Origin: Terrimicrobiaceae bacterium
GTDB taxonomy: Bacteria; Verrucomicrobiota; Verrucomicrobiia; Chthoniobacterales; Terrimicrobiaceae
Direction of reading: 5' to 3'
NCBI GenBank assembly: GCA_021463905.1
Contig: JAJTZA010000052.1
Location: 1 to 32,130 of the forward strand
DNA length: 32,130 nt
Shown: in pieces, positions 8,250 through 17,050 of the stretch
Layout of the letters: every line of letters begins with the position of its first letter
Position numbering within the stretch: position 1 is the first letter of the stretch
Translations under genes and position numbers: made by a program
The notes under the pieces: model-generated
Told to the model about the DNA's origin: nothing
Database searches by the model: none
What the model saw: the letters and a program-made list of their open reading frames with translations, nothing else

Positions 8250-9337
8250 TTGCCTGGTTTGCGACCAAGGGGAGCGGCACCAACGAGGCGCACCGGATGG
8301 CTGCGCTGGTCAGTGGTCTGCCCGCCACTGCGGAAATCCCGTTCGACAAACAGCGCAAAATCTCCGGCTTTTTCCGTGTTCTGTCCGAAGTCCGTCGCCT
8401 GCGACCGGAGCTTCTGGTGATGGAAGGCAGCGGGCTGGCAGGCGGCGGCGCGTGCCTCCTGGCTCGGTTGCTGTACCGCATCCCCTATGTCGTGAGCAGC
8501 GGCGACGCGATTGGGCCGTTCATTGGCAGCCACCATCCGGGACTCGGGCCGATTTTCACCCTCTACGAGCGGATGCTTTGCCGGTGCTGCGCGGGATTCA
8601 TCGGCTGGACCCCCTATCTGACCGGACGCGCCATGACCTTTGGAGCGCGACGCGCCATGACCGCACCCGGCTGGGCAATTGGCGGAGACAATCCACAGCC
8701 CAACGCGCGGGAGACGGTACGCATGCGCCTGGGAATCGGTGCTGACCGGATTGTTTTCGGGCTGGTGGGTGCATTGGAGTGGAACGCGGCCAAGCGCTAC
8801 TGTTATGGACTCGAGCTGGTGCGTGCGATCCAGCGCATCCGGCGTCCCGAGGTGGTGGTTTTGATTGTGGGTGGCGGCAGCGGCCTCGAGCGTCTTCGTG
8901 AGGAAGCCGGATCCCTTCTGGGCCGGAGTGTTTTTTTGCCCGGCCCGGTGCCCCTGGAAGAAGTGAGCGCGGTGCTGTCGGCTCTGGATGTCGCCCTGCT
9001 GCCACAATCGCTGGATGCGGTCGGCATGTTCCGCTATACCACGAAGATCAGCGAATACACGACCATGCGCCTTCCCATCATCACCAACCGAATCCCCATG
9101 GCTTACGACCTGGATCATGACGGGATTTGGCGGCTTCCCGGAAGAGCACCCTGGGACGAAACATTCCTTGCGGCACTGGCGGCCCGCATGGAGAGCGTGA
9201 CGCGCACCGAGATTGCCGGAACGCGTGAACGGATTTCCGGCCTCGGAGCGGTCTTCAACGAGGAGAGCCAAAAAAAATCGGTGAGTGCATTTCTTGCCGA
9301 GCTGCTGGAGGATTTGCATGCGTCCCCGGCTGCCTGA
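8246..9337 (+). CDS. Glycosyltransferase, atypical GT-B type
   Basis: This 363-residue protein has the two-domain outline of a GT-B glycosyltransferase. The N-terminal half contains RPELLVMEGSGLAGGGACLLA and a SGDAIGPF segment. The C-terminal half contains FGLVGALEWNAAKRYCYGLE, VLIVGGGSGLERL and VFLPGPVPLEEVSAVLSALD. In place of the usual E-x7-E donor motif it has MFRYTTKISEYTTMRLPIITN (about residues 261-281), in which K267-ISEY resembles the K-x2-E-Y-x-A-x-G-x-P variant of some GT4 relatives. It has no signal peptide or membrane segment. The start overlaps the previous stop (ATGA) and the next gene begins 20 bases before this one ends. Its place in the coupled run supports a role in repeat-unit assembly; donor and acceptor are unknown. 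Confidence 0.72.
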   Translation: MIAWFATKGSGTNEAHRMAALVSGLPATAEIPFDKQRKISGFFRVLSEVRRLRPELLVMEGSGLAGGGACLLARLLYRIPYVVSSGDAIGPFIGSHHPGLGPIFTLYERMLCRCCAGFIGWTPYLTGRAMTFGARRAMTAPGWAIGGDNPQPNARETVRMRLGIGADRIVFGLVGALEWNAAKRYCYGLELVRAIQRIRRPEVVVLIVGGGSGLERLREEAGSLLGRSVFLPGPVPLEEVSAVLSALDVALLPQSLDAVGMFRYTTKISEYTTMRLPIITNRIPMAYDLDHDGIWRLPGRAPWDETFLAALAARMESVTRTEIAGTRERISGLGAVFNEESQKKSVSAFLAELLEDLHASPAA

Positions 9338-9767
9338 AGCCCTCTGGAGGTATTCGCGAGCATTGCACCGTCGGGGGTGGCGGCGGGCGGCGCGGCTGTT
9401 GAAGACCCTCAACTGGGCACTCAACAAGTGCCTGCTTCCAGCCGAAGCCGAGGTGGGGGAGGGGGTGATCCTCGAGCACTACGCGCTGGGTATCGTCATG
9501 CACCCGCAGGTGACTCTCGGCGACCGCTGCCGTATTTATCACCACGTCACCCTGGCCTCGGAATCTCCTATTGGCTCCGGACACCGCATCATCCTTGAAG
9601 AAGGAGTGACCATTGGTGCTCACAGTATCGTCATCGGGCGCGGCAACAGAACCCTGCGCATCGGTAAGGGCAGCATCCTGGGCGCGGGGTCGGTCCTCAC
9701 CAAAGACATTCCCGCCGGAGAAGTCTGGGCGGGCAACCCGGCCCGCAAAATCCGCGATCTCCCATGA
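9318..9767 (+). CDS. Hexapeptide-repeat acyltransferase, serine O-acetyltransferase-like
   Basis: This is a 149-residue left-handed beta-helix acyltransferase. Hexapeptide-type steps include IVMHPQVTLGDRCRIYHHVT, LEEGVTIGAHSIVIGRG and RIGKGSILGAGSVLTKDIPA, ending with WAGNPARKI. This is the layout of CysE-like serine acetyltransferases and of EPS acetyltransferases. The His pair in YHHVTLA corresponds to the catalytic His region. In this operon it more likely O-acetylates a sugar of the exopolysaccharide than makes O-acetylserine, since it lacks the long N-terminal domain of true CysE. I chose ATG 9318 over an upstream in-frame ATG (9285) because GGAGG lies about 7 bases ahead. It overlaps the upstream gene by 20 bases and the downstream gene by ATGA. 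Confidence 0.85.
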   Translation: MRPRLPEALWRYSRALHRRGWRRAARLLKTLNWALNKCLLPAEAEVGEGVILEHYALGIVMHPQVTLGDRCRIYHHVTLASESPIGSGHRIILEEGVTIGAHSIVIGRGNRTLRIGKGSILGAGSVLTKDIPAGEVWAGNPARKIRDLP

Positions 9768-10684
9768 ATCCCAAGCCAGTGCTTTTCACGCTCTACGAAA
9801 ACGACTACCATTACGGCGTCGCCGCACTCATCAATTCCGCCCTTCACTGCGGATTTCCCGGCGAGGTTCATGTCTTTCACCGGGGAGGGCTGCCTCCCTG
9901 GGCCGGGTCACTTGAACGCACGGATCAGGATGGCGGCTTTGTGGTCGGCGGAGTCCCCGTCACCTTCCAAAACATCAATCCCCTCCGGCATCTCGGCTAC
10001 CACAAACCCTTTGCCGCCCTCGAGGTGTTGGACAAGTACTCCCAATGCCAAGCCGTATTTTATTGCGACCCGGACCTTGTGTTTTTGTCGCCCTGGGAGT
10101 TCTTCGAGGACTGGGTGGGGCAGGGCGTGGCCGTCTGCCAGGATTCGCATTTTCCGTTCTTGTCTGCCGATCATCCCTGGCGGGCTGAGTGGCGGCAGCT
10201 CCTTGTGGCGGCCGGACAGCGTGTGGTGACGGATTCCCCGTATGCCAACGGCGGATTTTTTGGAGTTTCGCGCCGGGATGCGGAGTTTCTCAGGATTTGG
10301 TCGGAGGTAACGCTCGCCTACGAGTCGACGGGGAATGACACCAGGGAATTCCGCATGTCTGAGCGGCACCGGGCTGTTGTGGGCTGCCAGGACTTGATGA
10401 GTGCATCTCTGATGGGATGGGGCGGCCCGCGCTCAACCGTCGGGCCGGAGGGCATGGGATTTACCGGATACCACTTCCTCCTCTCGCACGACATCAACCA
10501 TCCCAAGGCGTGGCGGTGTCCCTTCATTCGGCGGGCATTGGGCGGCTATCCGCCCACGCGGGCGGCAGGACTGTTTTTGGAGCAGAGCGATGGGCCGATC
10601 CGCGCATTTTCACGCGGGCAGTTGGCGATAAAAAAGCTTTCCTATCGGGTCGGTCAGTTGATTTCGCGGGTGTGGCGTCGGTGA
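9764..10684 (+). CDS. GT-A-type glycosyltransferase, GT8-like
   Basis: This 306-residue protein has GT-A/GT8-like features. The N-terminus PVLFTLYENDYHYGVAALIN is typical of a nucleotide-sugar Rossmann-like half. A DxD metal-binding motif is seen as YCDPDLVFL (D102-P-D104). YANGGFFGVSR (160-170) fits the conserved NxG stretch of GT8-like enzymes. HDINHPKAWRCPF near residue 245 resembles the H-x(n)-K-x-W end motif. It probably transfers a sugar in the cytoplasm during repeat-unit assembly; the donor is unknown. It overlaps the acyltransferase stop by ATGA, and the next gene begins with a GTG that overlaps its own stop. It has no membrane segment. The family assignment rests on motifs read by eye. 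Confidence 0.75.
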   Translation: MNPKPVLFTLYENDYHYGVAALINSALHCGFPGEVHVFHRGGLPPWAGSLERTDQDGGFVVGGVPVTFQNINPLRHLGYHKPFAALEVLDKYSQCQAVFYCDPDLVFLSPWEFFEDWVGQGVAVCQDSHFPFLSADHPWRAEWRQLLVAAGQRVVTDSPYANGGFFGVSRRDAEFLRIWSEVTLAYESTGNDTREFRMSERHRAVVGCQDLMSASLMGWGGPRSTVGPEGMGFTGYHFLLSHDINHPKAWRCPFIRRALGGYPPTRAAGLFLEQSDGPIRAFSRGQLAIKKLSYRVGQLISRVWRR

Positions 10685-11802
10685 TCCAGGTTGGCATGAA
10701 TTTTGAGGCTTCCGCAGGGGGAGCCGACCGCTATTTTCGCGGCTTGCTTTCCGGGTTGGATGCTCTGGGTGTGCCTTACCTTGCGGCAGCGTTTGGGAAG
10801 AGCGCGGAGACCGGCCCGTCCGCCAGCAGGCGCATCTCACTCGGCCCGCCCACAGCTCCTCTCTCCGCCCGCTGGTGCGCACTCCGGCGATTTGGAAAGT
10901 ACGCGTTTTCCGAAAGCCCAACGAGACTTTTGGCGGCCCACTTCGCGCTTTATGCCGCTCCCCTGGTTTCATTGCGAAATGCTCCTCCCCTGGTGGCACA
11001 CTTTCACGGCTCCTGGGCTGCCGAGTCCGCTGCGGAGGGAGAAGGGCGGATCGCCGTGGCTGCCAAAGCCCTCGTCGAGCGATACGTGCTCGCGCGTGCA
11101 CACCACTGCATCGTCCTCTCCAACGCCTTCCGGGAATTGCTGACAAAATCCTGCGGAGTGGTGGGAGAGCGCATCACCGTCATTCCCGGAGGTGTGGACA
11201 CGGAACGGTTTTCCTGCCCGCGCGCCGACCGGGCCGCTCTGCGCCGCCATCTGGGCTGGCCGGAAGACAAGCGCATCCTTCTTTGCGTGCGGAGGCTCGC
11301 ACGGCGCATGGGTCTCGAAGAATTGCTGAAGGCATTGGCGCAGGTGGTTCACGCTCATCCCGACGCACACTTGATCATTGCGGGGAAGGGGATCATGGAA
11401 AAGCCGCTTCGCGAGATGGCATCCGCGCTGGGCCTGGAGGCCTCCGTACAATTTGTGGGGTTTCTGCCGGAGGTCAGCCTGCCGTTGGCCTATGCGGCTT
11501 CCGAAGTCTCGCTGGTGCCGAGTCAGACGCTGGAGGGTTTTGGTCTGGTGACCTTGGAGTCGCTGGCCTGTGGGACGCCGGTGTTGGTCACTCCTGTGGG
11601 TGGTCTGCCGGAGGCTGTTTCCGGGCTGGCTCCCTCCCTGGTGCTGCCGGGGGCCGATGCGGGAGCACTTGCTGACGGCCTCAACTGTGCCCTGCGCGGG
11701 GGGCTGCCTTCCTCCGAGGCGTGCCGCGCCTACGCCGAGAGTTTTGCGTGGCGCAATATCGCCCGGCGTGTTCTGGCCGTCTATGAAGGAGCGTCCCGAT
11801 GA
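10681..11802 (+). CDS. GT4 family glycosyltransferase
   Basis: This is a ~373-residue GT-B retaining glycosyltransferase. The N-terminus has the glycine-rich loop NFEASAGGADRYFRGLL. The C-terminal donor domain has VIPGGVDTERF, LLCVRRLARRMGLEELLKAL, HLIIAGKGIMEKPL and the E-x7-E motif in LEGFGLVTLESLACGTPVLV, followed by TPVGGLPEA. It likely adds one sugar to the growing exopolysaccharide unit. The frame is open far upstream within the preceding gene. I chose GTG 10681 because it overlaps the preceding TGA (GTGA) and leaves the conserved N-terminal loop near the start. ATG 10696 is an alternative five codons in. Its stop overlaps the next ATG. Confidence 0.87.
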   Translation: MIQVGMNFEASAGGADRYFRGLLSGLDALGVPYLAAAFGKSAETGPSASRRISLGPPTAPLSARWCALRRFGKYAFSESPTRLLAAHFALYAAPLVSLRNAPPLVAHFHGSWAAESAAEGEGRIAVAAKALVERYVLARAHHCIVLSNAFRELLTKSCGVVGERITVIPGGVDTERFSCPRADRAALRRHLGWPEDKRILLCVRRLARRMGLEELLKALAQVVHAHPDAHLIIAGKGIMEKPLREMASALGLEASVQFVGFLPEVSLPLAYAASEVSLVPSQTLEGFGLVTLESLACGTPVLVTPVGGLPEAVSGLAPSLVLPGADAGALADGLNCALRGGLPSSEACRAYAESFAWRNIARRVLAVYEGASR

Positions 11803-12923
11803 TCTGCTACCTGGATCAAAGCGGCCAGTTGGGTGGAGCGGAGCTGTGTCTCGCGGACATTGCGCGTCATTGCGGCGGACGGGTGGTTCTGCTCTCCGAG
11901 GGGCCCTTTGCGCGGTTTTTGCAGGATCGCCAGGTGGAAGTGACGGTGCTTCCGATGCCCGGCGTGCTTTCGCGAACAACGCGTGCGGCGCGATTCCGGG
12001 AGATTGTGTTTCGTTGGCCTGCAGGGCTGCGCTATGTCAACCAGCTTCGCAAGGCACTGCGGGGCGCGCGGCTGCTCTATTGCAATACACCCAAGGCCCT
12101 GATTTATGGGACGGTCGCCAATTGGGGGAGTGGCCGTCCGGTGGTGTTTCACCTCCACGACCTGCTCACTCCTGAACATTTCAGCCGCTCCAATCTGCGG
12201 CTTCTGGTCATGGCCGCCAACCGCGCCCGAGCCGTCATCGCCAACTCCCGCGCCACGGCGGATGCCTTTCGTAACGCTGGCGGAAAAACAACGGTGACCG
12301 TCATCCCCAACGGCTTCGCAACAGAGCCATTTGACACCGTCCCCCTCACCACCATCAAAGCCCTCCGCGCTGAATTCAATCCCGGGAACCGCCCGGTTGT
12401 GGCCATCTTCGGACGACTGGCCCGCTGGAAAGGGCAGGATGTTTTGTTGCGCGCCCTGCACCAGCTTCCCGGGGTCATGGCCTGGGTCGTGGGCGATGCG
12501 CTTTTCACCGGAGATGACCGGGCCTACGCGGACAATCTGCATCACATCGCCCCTGCGGAGCGTGTGCGGTTTTTGGGATTTCGCAACGATATTCCTGCGC
12601 TGATGCTGGCGGCGGATGTGGTGGTTCATTGTTCTGTTGCGCCCGAGCCTTTTGGCCGTGTTCTTGTCGAGGGAATGCTGGCCCGCAAGCCGGTGGTGGC
12701 AGCCAGGGGAGGCGGTGCCGACGAAATTGTCGAGGGGGTGGGGACGCTTCTTCCTGCCGGGGATGTGGACGCACTGGCGCAAGCGCTCAGGGTGCTCACG
12801 ACCGATCCGGAACTGCGGGAAACACAAGGTCGCCTGGGCCGGGAAAGGGCGGTCAGCCGCTACGGACTTTCCGGAGTGCTTGACCAAACCACGGACCTCC
12901 TCCATTCCCTGATGCCCGCATGA
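11799..12923 (+). CDS. GT4 family glycosyltransferase
   Basis: This is a 374-residue GT-B glycosyltransferase. It begins MICYLDQSGQLGGAELCLAD, with the acceptor-side GGAE loop typical of GT4 enzymes. It has VIPNGF at the domain junction, VVAIFGRLARWKGQDVLLRAL in the donor domain, and EPFGRVLVEGMLARKPVVA as the E-x7-E motif, followed by GGGADEIV. It presumably transfers a hexose or related sugar to the undecaprenyl-linked repeat unit; the donor cannot be told. It is joined to both neighbours by ATGA overlaps. It and the genes before and after it are divergent members of one family rather than recent duplicates. Confidence 0.9.
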   Translation: MICYLDQSGQLGGAELCLADIARHCGGRVVLLSEGPFARFLQDRQVEVTVLPMPGVLSRTTRAARFREIVFRWPAGLRYVNQLRKALRGARLLYCNTPKALIYGTVANWGSGRPVVFHLHDLLTPEHFSRSNLRLLVMAANRARAVIANSRATADAFRNAGGKTTVTVIPNGFATEPFDTVPLTTIKALRAEFNPGNRPVVAIFGRLARWKGQDVLLRALHQLPGVMAWVVGDALFTGDDRAYADNLHHIAPAERVRFLGFRNDIPALMLAADVVVHCSVAPEPFGRVLVEGMLARKPVVAARGGGADEIVEGVGTLLPAGDVDALAQALRVLTTDPELRETQGRLGRERAVSRYGLSGVLDQTTDLLHSLMPA

Positions 12924-14020
12924 TGAAGCTGGCCCTTGCCCACGACTATCTCATCCAGATGGGAGGAGCGGAACGCGTCGTCGCCACAATGCACCGCCAT
13001 CACCCCCGGGCACCAATTTTCACCAGCGCCGTCCGCCGCCAGACCCTCCTCAGGGATTTCGATGATGCCGACATCCGCACCACATGGCTCCAGTCACTGC
13101 CGGGCATCGGGGATCCCAGGCATTTCAAAAAATACCTGCTCCTGTATCCCGCCGCGTTTCGCTCGTTCGCGCCCGTCCAGGCCGATTGCGTCTGGATCAG
13201 CACGAGTACGTTTGCCAAATACCTGCGCGTGGCACCCGGGGGCCGCTCCATTTGCTATATGCACAATCCCACCCGCTTCCTCTGGCAGGCGGATGAATAC
13301 GTTCCCAGCGAAGTGGCCAACCCGCCCCTCCGTGCGCTCATTGCCCTCCTGTCCCCGTGGCTCCGACAAGGAGACCGTCAAGCCGCGCGACGTATGGGAG
13401 TCCTCGTCGCCAACTCGAAAAACGTTCAGGAGCGCATTCGTCGGTGTTATGGACGCGAGTCTGTGGTCATTCACCCGCCGGTGCGAACGGAGAGTTTCTC
13501 GATCAGCCGCGAGGATGATGGCACTTACCTCATTCTTTCGCGGCTCATCGGCTACAAAAACATTGACCTGGCGGTTCGCGCATTCAACCGCTCGGGAAAG
13601 CCGCTTGTCATCATTGGCGAGGGATCGCACCGCGCCAAGCTCGAAGCCCTCGCAAGTCCCAATGTCCGCATTCTGGGACGCCAGTCGGAAGAGACTGTCC
13701 GGGATGCCTTGCGACGGTGCCGCGCGTTGATTTTTCCCGGTCATGAGGACTTTGGGATCGTGCCGGTCGAGGCGATGGCCTGCGGCAAGCCGGTCATCGC
13801 TCTGGCCAGGGGCGGCGCGCTCGAGACCATCCACCCGGACGAAACCGGAACCTTTTTCTCAGAATCCACCGAGGAGGCGTTGCTCGAGGCCGTCGCGCGC
13901 AGCGAGGCAACGTCCTGGGATGCGGAACGTATCCGCCAACACGCCGGGCAATTTTCCGAAGAGGCGTTTATTGAGGCCACCGACCGTCTGCTCAATAAGC
14001 GGTCTTCGGGGGACGAATAA
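12920..14020 (+). CDS. GT4 family glycosyltransferase, WbaZ-like
   Basis: This 366-residue glycosyltransferase resembles the WbaZ/mannosyltransferase branch of GT4. It starts LALAHDYLIQMGGAERVV, has the conserved YMHNPTRFLW segment, then ANSKNVQERIRRCYGR, VIHPPV, LILSRLIGYKNIDLAVRAF and IFPGHEDFGIVPVEAMACGKP, where ED...E is the E-x7-E motif, followed by GGALETI. This branch often transfers mannose or a related sugar in O-antigen and EPS synthesis, so mannose is a possible but unproven donor. It is the last gene of the plus-strand operon. Its start overlaps the previous stop by ATGA, and its 3' end overlaps the convergent sugar-phosphotransferase gene by 29 bases. Confidence 0.9.
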   Translation: MMKLALAHDYLIQMGGAERVVATMHRHHPRAPIFTSAVRRQTLLRDFDDADIRTTWLQSLPGIGDPRHFKKYLLLYPAAFRSFAPVQADCVWISTSTFAKYLRVAPGGRSICYMHNPTRFLWQADEYVPSEVANPPLRALIALLSPWLRQGDRQAARRMGVLVANSKNVQERIRRCYGRESVVIHPPVRTESFSISREDDGTYLILSRLIGYKNIDLAVRAFNRSGKPLVIIGEGSHRAKLEALASPNVRILGRQSEETVRDALRRCRALIFPGHEDFGIVPVEAMACGKPVIALARGGALETIHPDETGTFFSESTEEALLEAVARSEATSWDAERIRQHAGQFSEEAFIEATDRLLNKRSSGDE

Positions 14021-15398
14021 TGTGGACGGCGGTCCGCCAGAGGATGCGGAGGTCCAGGACCGGCTCCCACTTTTCGATGTAATCAATGTCGTATTCGACG
14101 CGGCGCACAATCGCTTCCGGGGTGGCCGTCTCGCCCCGGAAGCCATGAATCTGAGCCAGTCCGGTGATGCCTGGTTTGACGAATCCGCGGATCGGGTAGT
14201 TGGACATGCGCTCGGAAAAAAGCGTGTCATGTTCAATCATGTGGGGGCGGGGGCCGACCACGCTCATGTGCCCGGAGAGGACATTCAGAAATTGCGGGAA
14301 CTCATCCAGGCTGAATCTCCGGAAGAACCGTCCTGCCGGATAGACGCGGGTGTCACCTGCGCTGGCCTGCCGCGCTGAGTCGCTGTTGCCCACATACATG
14401 GTCCGAAATTTGAGAATCACAAAGCGGCGGTTATCGAGGCCGGAGCGGGTCTGACGGAAAAAGAGCGGCCCCGGAGCCTGCAGCCGCTGGAAAAACCAGA
14501 CCACCACCATCAGAAGCGGAAGGACAAAACAGACCACCGGAAGACTCACCACAATGTCCAACGTCCGCTTGATCGCCCGGTTGATCACGTTCTGCAGCGG
14601 CTCCTGCCGCAGCTCGATCAAATCAATGTTGTCACACTGAAAATACGAAAGTCGGCGCTGGAGGAAAATATCCAGATCATTGACGAGAGAGACGCGGCAG
14701 CCGTGTGCCTCGGCCATGCGGAGCCAGTCGCCCAGCCGTCGGCGATCCCTCGGGCTGCCAATAAAAAACAGGTTACCGATTTCCGGATGCTGGTGGAGGA
14801 TTTCGCTGAGGTTGTCCGGTGCTCCGAGGCAGGGGAGGCCTCGTGGAAGCTGATCCGGCGTCGCATCCGTGGCGATCCCCACAGCCTCGAATCCAAAAAG
14901 ACGGGATTTTTCGAGCAGGGGGCTGACGTATGCCAGCTCCGCCGGATTCCCCACCAGGAGCATCTTTTGCGCATTCCTCCCCAGAAAAAACCGCAGAATG
15001 TCGAGAGCCAAAAACCGCGAGAACAAGACGAGCGCGAGATAGACCGCCGGAAAATACAGAACGAGGAAGAAGCGGGAAACCCGGGTGTCCCACAGGAGAG
15101 CCAGGAAGACGAGGCTCAGTGCGCCGGAGAACAGGAGGTGGGGCCAGACAAAGCGGTGGCTTTCCATGATGCCCGAGGAGACCGAGAGGATGTCGTATTG
15201 CTTGGATCGGAGGAACGAGAGGATCAGCGTCAGGATGAGAAAAATGTATAAGGACAAATAGTGCGGCATCATTCCGGGCAGAATGACGGACGTTCCCATC
15301 CGCAGCCCGATGTAACACCCCCAAAACACCAGGGTAATCACAATCGCGGCGCACACTTGGAACGCCTGAACCAAACCGAGTTCGCGATGCTGAAACAT
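13992..15398 (-). CDS. Undecaprenyl-phosphate sugar phosphotransferase (WcaJ/WbaP type)
   Basis: This 468-residue polyprenyl-phosphate hexose-1-phosphate transferase should start repeat-unit synthesis by moving a sugar-1-phosphate from a UDP-sugar to undecaprenyl phosphate at the inner membrane. The N-terminus has four membrane segments (about residues 11-32, 48-62, 86-102, 110-132). A CoA_binding_3-like Rossmann domain follows ([20 protein letters not shown] onward), then another hydrophobic segment (~281-303). The catalytic bacterial sugar transferase domain has KFRTM (330-334), the acidic pair in [14 protein letters not shown] (D365, E366), VVGPRPH (381-386) and KPGITGLAQ (408-416). Length and layout fit the WcaJ family. 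It is the last gene of the minus-strand export operon, 26 bases after the beta-barrel gene. The sugar (glucose, galactose or an amino sugar) is not determinable. Confidence 0.93.
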   Translation of the reverse strand: MFQHRELGLVQAFQVCAAIVITLVFWGCYIGLRMGTSVILPGMMPHYLSLYIFLILTLILSFLRSKQYDILSVSSGIMESHRFVWPHLLFSGALSLVFLALLWDTRVSRFFLVLYFPAVYLALVLFSRFLALDILRFFLGRNAQKMLLVGNPAELAYVSPLLEKSRLFGFEAVGIATDATPDQLPRGLPCLGAPDNLSEILHQHPEIGNLFFIGSPRDRRRLGDWLRMAEAHGCRVSLVNDLDIFLQRRLSYFQCDNIDLIELRQEPLQNVINRAIKRTLDIVVSLPVVCFVLPLLMVVVWFFQRLQAPGPLFFRQTRSGLDNRRFVILKFRTMYVGNSDSARQASAGDTRVYPAGRFFRRFSLDEFPQFLNVLSGHMSVVGPRPHMIEHDTLFSERMSNYPIRGFVKPGITGLAQIHGFRGETATPEAIVRRVEYDIDYIEKWEPVLDLRILWRTAVHIIRPPKTAY

Positions 15399-15424
15399 AA
15401 GGTGAAATGAGCCTTTATCCCATT

Positions 15425-17050
15425 TCAGAACCGCAGGTTAATGGCAAGACCGATGGTGTTGCTCGTGTAGGAATCTTCATCTGAGGCGGCAAAGCGCTTT
15501 TGCAGGGTATCAAAAAAAATCAACTCGACCGTCCGGGTGAGGGCATAGGAAAGCGTGAGTCCTCCCTCGAGATAATCCAGGTTGCTGCGCTCCATCTCAC
15601 CATCCCCCCATTGGTCAATATGACCCACCTCCGCGCGCAGAGTCAGATCGGTCTTTTCATAAAATCGAACGAGCAATTTTGCGGCCACGGCCGTACGCAT
15701 TTGGAGGGAGACACTCTCGAAGGCGTCGGTGTTGATTTCCCGGTACACGCGCAGCAACGCGCCGAGGCGGTGGGTGAGGTGGTAGGCGGCGGTGACGTCA
15801 AAGATTGGGGCGTTGAAGGCGTTCAAGTCCGCCACGCCGGGTTGGAGCTGCCGCGTTTGATAGCCGAGCCGTCCCATGAACCGCCAATGGTAATCGGGGC
15901 GGTAGAGCCACTGGAGTCCCAGCGACTGATAGTTCTGGGTTCCGATGGGTGCCCCGGATTGGCCATATTCGATAAACGCGCCGCCGGCCAGGCGGGAGCT
16001 GAATTGATAATCCCAGGCCAGGACGCCCCGATGGTCGGTTCGCTGGCCGCCGGGGTCATTGTCACTCACCGATCCAAGATACGAAAGGAGACCCTCGGAT
16101 TTTGCGGTGAAGGGGTAGCGGGCGAAGGCGTTGGCTGTGAAGGTTTGTTGCTTGGCGATGCCGGTGCTGTTGACGAAGACGCCGGTCTGCGTCTGGTATC
16201 CGAAGTCCGCGCCGATCTGGAGTTTGGTGAAGGGGTAGCGCAGGGTGAGGTTGATGTTTTCGTTGGCCGCGTTCATCTCCTTGTAGCGGTTGTAAAACAC
16301 GAACGAGGGCGAGTAGCTCAGCGCGGCCAGTCCGCGCGTCCCGGTCTCCACGTAGAGACGCGGGTTGAAGGTGTAGAAGACATCGGATTGCTGTCCGGTG
16401 GAGGCTCCGAACACATTGTCGTTGAAAGCGACGGATTGGAAAAAATCCATGGCATAGCGAAAGGGGCCCGCCGTTCGCAGATTCCTGCGCTGCTTGGCAA
16501 AAACCAGGCTCGGCTCCGGGATGTCCGGCATGATCAGACTCACCTCGCTCTCCCGCATCATAAATTGCTCGGTCGTCTTGCCGATCTCGTAAAACACCGG
16601 ATGGCCGCGATCCAGGAGGATGATCTCCCGTTCCTGCGTCACAGGATAATCAATCACTCCCAGGGGCGGAACCTCGTTGAAAGGATTGGCGAGAAGAAAC
16701 ACCGCCTCCGGATCGTAGTCGCCAGGAGTGGACTCCGGCAGGGGAACCCCGGTTCGCGTCACCGTCTCGAAAAGCGATTGCGCATCGTTGCGGATCGTCG
16801 AATCAATCGGAAATCCCTTGGGCAGCGCACTCAGCGGGTCCTCGGGCGGCAGCATCGGAAAATCCAGCCGGTACGCCGACGGATCCACCGTATCAAAGAC
16901 GCGCGCATCTCCCGAGCTGAGGTTTTCCAGGGTGGTGGATTCTGTCCGGACGGATGCGAGGGGCAGAACCGTGACGGCAGCCAGCATGAGGGTGGCCCAG
17001 CGGCGTGGGTTTCCAGGACGCGCCCTCATTGAACCGTGGCACCATCTCAC
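15425..17050 (-). CDS. Outer-membrane beta-barrel protein of the EPS export operon
   Basis: This ~541-residue protein has an N-terminal signal sequence (RRWATLMLAAVTVLPLASV) and then a ~170-residue region without a recognised fold. From about residue 200 to the end there are many short alternating strands with aromatic girdles (for example YSPSFVFYNRYKEM, LQIGADFGYQTQTGVF, WRFMGRLGYQTRQL). The chain ends INLRF, with the terminal Phe typical of outer-membrane barrel proteins. Lying between the Wzc-like and WcaJ-type genes, it may be the outer-membrane exit for the polysaccharide or an associated porin; this is an inference. The GTG at 17050 overlaps the stop of the preceding gene (GTGA). ATG 17029 would give a shorter, equally plausible signal peptide. 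I recognise no enzymatic motif. Confidence 0.8.
   Translation of the reverse strand: MRWCHGSMRARPGNPRRWATLMLAAVTVLPLASVRTESTTLENLSSGDARVFDTVDPSAYRLDFPMLPPEDPLSALPKGFPIDSTIRNDAQSLFETVTRTGVPLPESTPGDYDPEAVFLLANPFNEVPPLGVIDYPVTQEREIILLDRGHPVFYEIGKTTEQFMMRESEVSLIMPDIPEPSLVFAKQRRNLRTAGPFRYAMDFFQSVAFNDNVFGASTGQQSDVFYTFNPRLYVETGTRGLAALSYSPSFVFYNRYKEMNAANENINLTLRYPFTKLQIGADFGYQTQTGVFVNSTGIAKQQTFTANAFARYPFTAKSEGLLSYLGSVSDNDPGGQRTDHRGVLAWDYQFSSRLAGGAFIEYGQSGAPIGTQNYQSLGLQWLYRPDYHWRFMGRLGYQTRQLQPGVADLNAFNAPIFDVTAAYHLTHRLGALLRVYREINTDAFESVSLQMRTAVAAKLLVRFYEKTDLTLRAEVGHIDQWGDGEMERSNLDYLEGGLTLSYALTRTVELIFFDTLQKRFAASDEDSYTSNTIGLAINLRF

Noticed and set aside
9285-9317. Earlier ATG for the acyltransferase
   Set aside because: The 11 added residues lie inside the preceding gene, and the later ATG has GGAGG at proper distance.
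15500-17032. Plus-strand open frame of 510 codons opposite the beta-barrel gene
   Set aside because: The minus strand has a signal peptide, barrel strands and terminal Phe; the plus-strand product has no family features.
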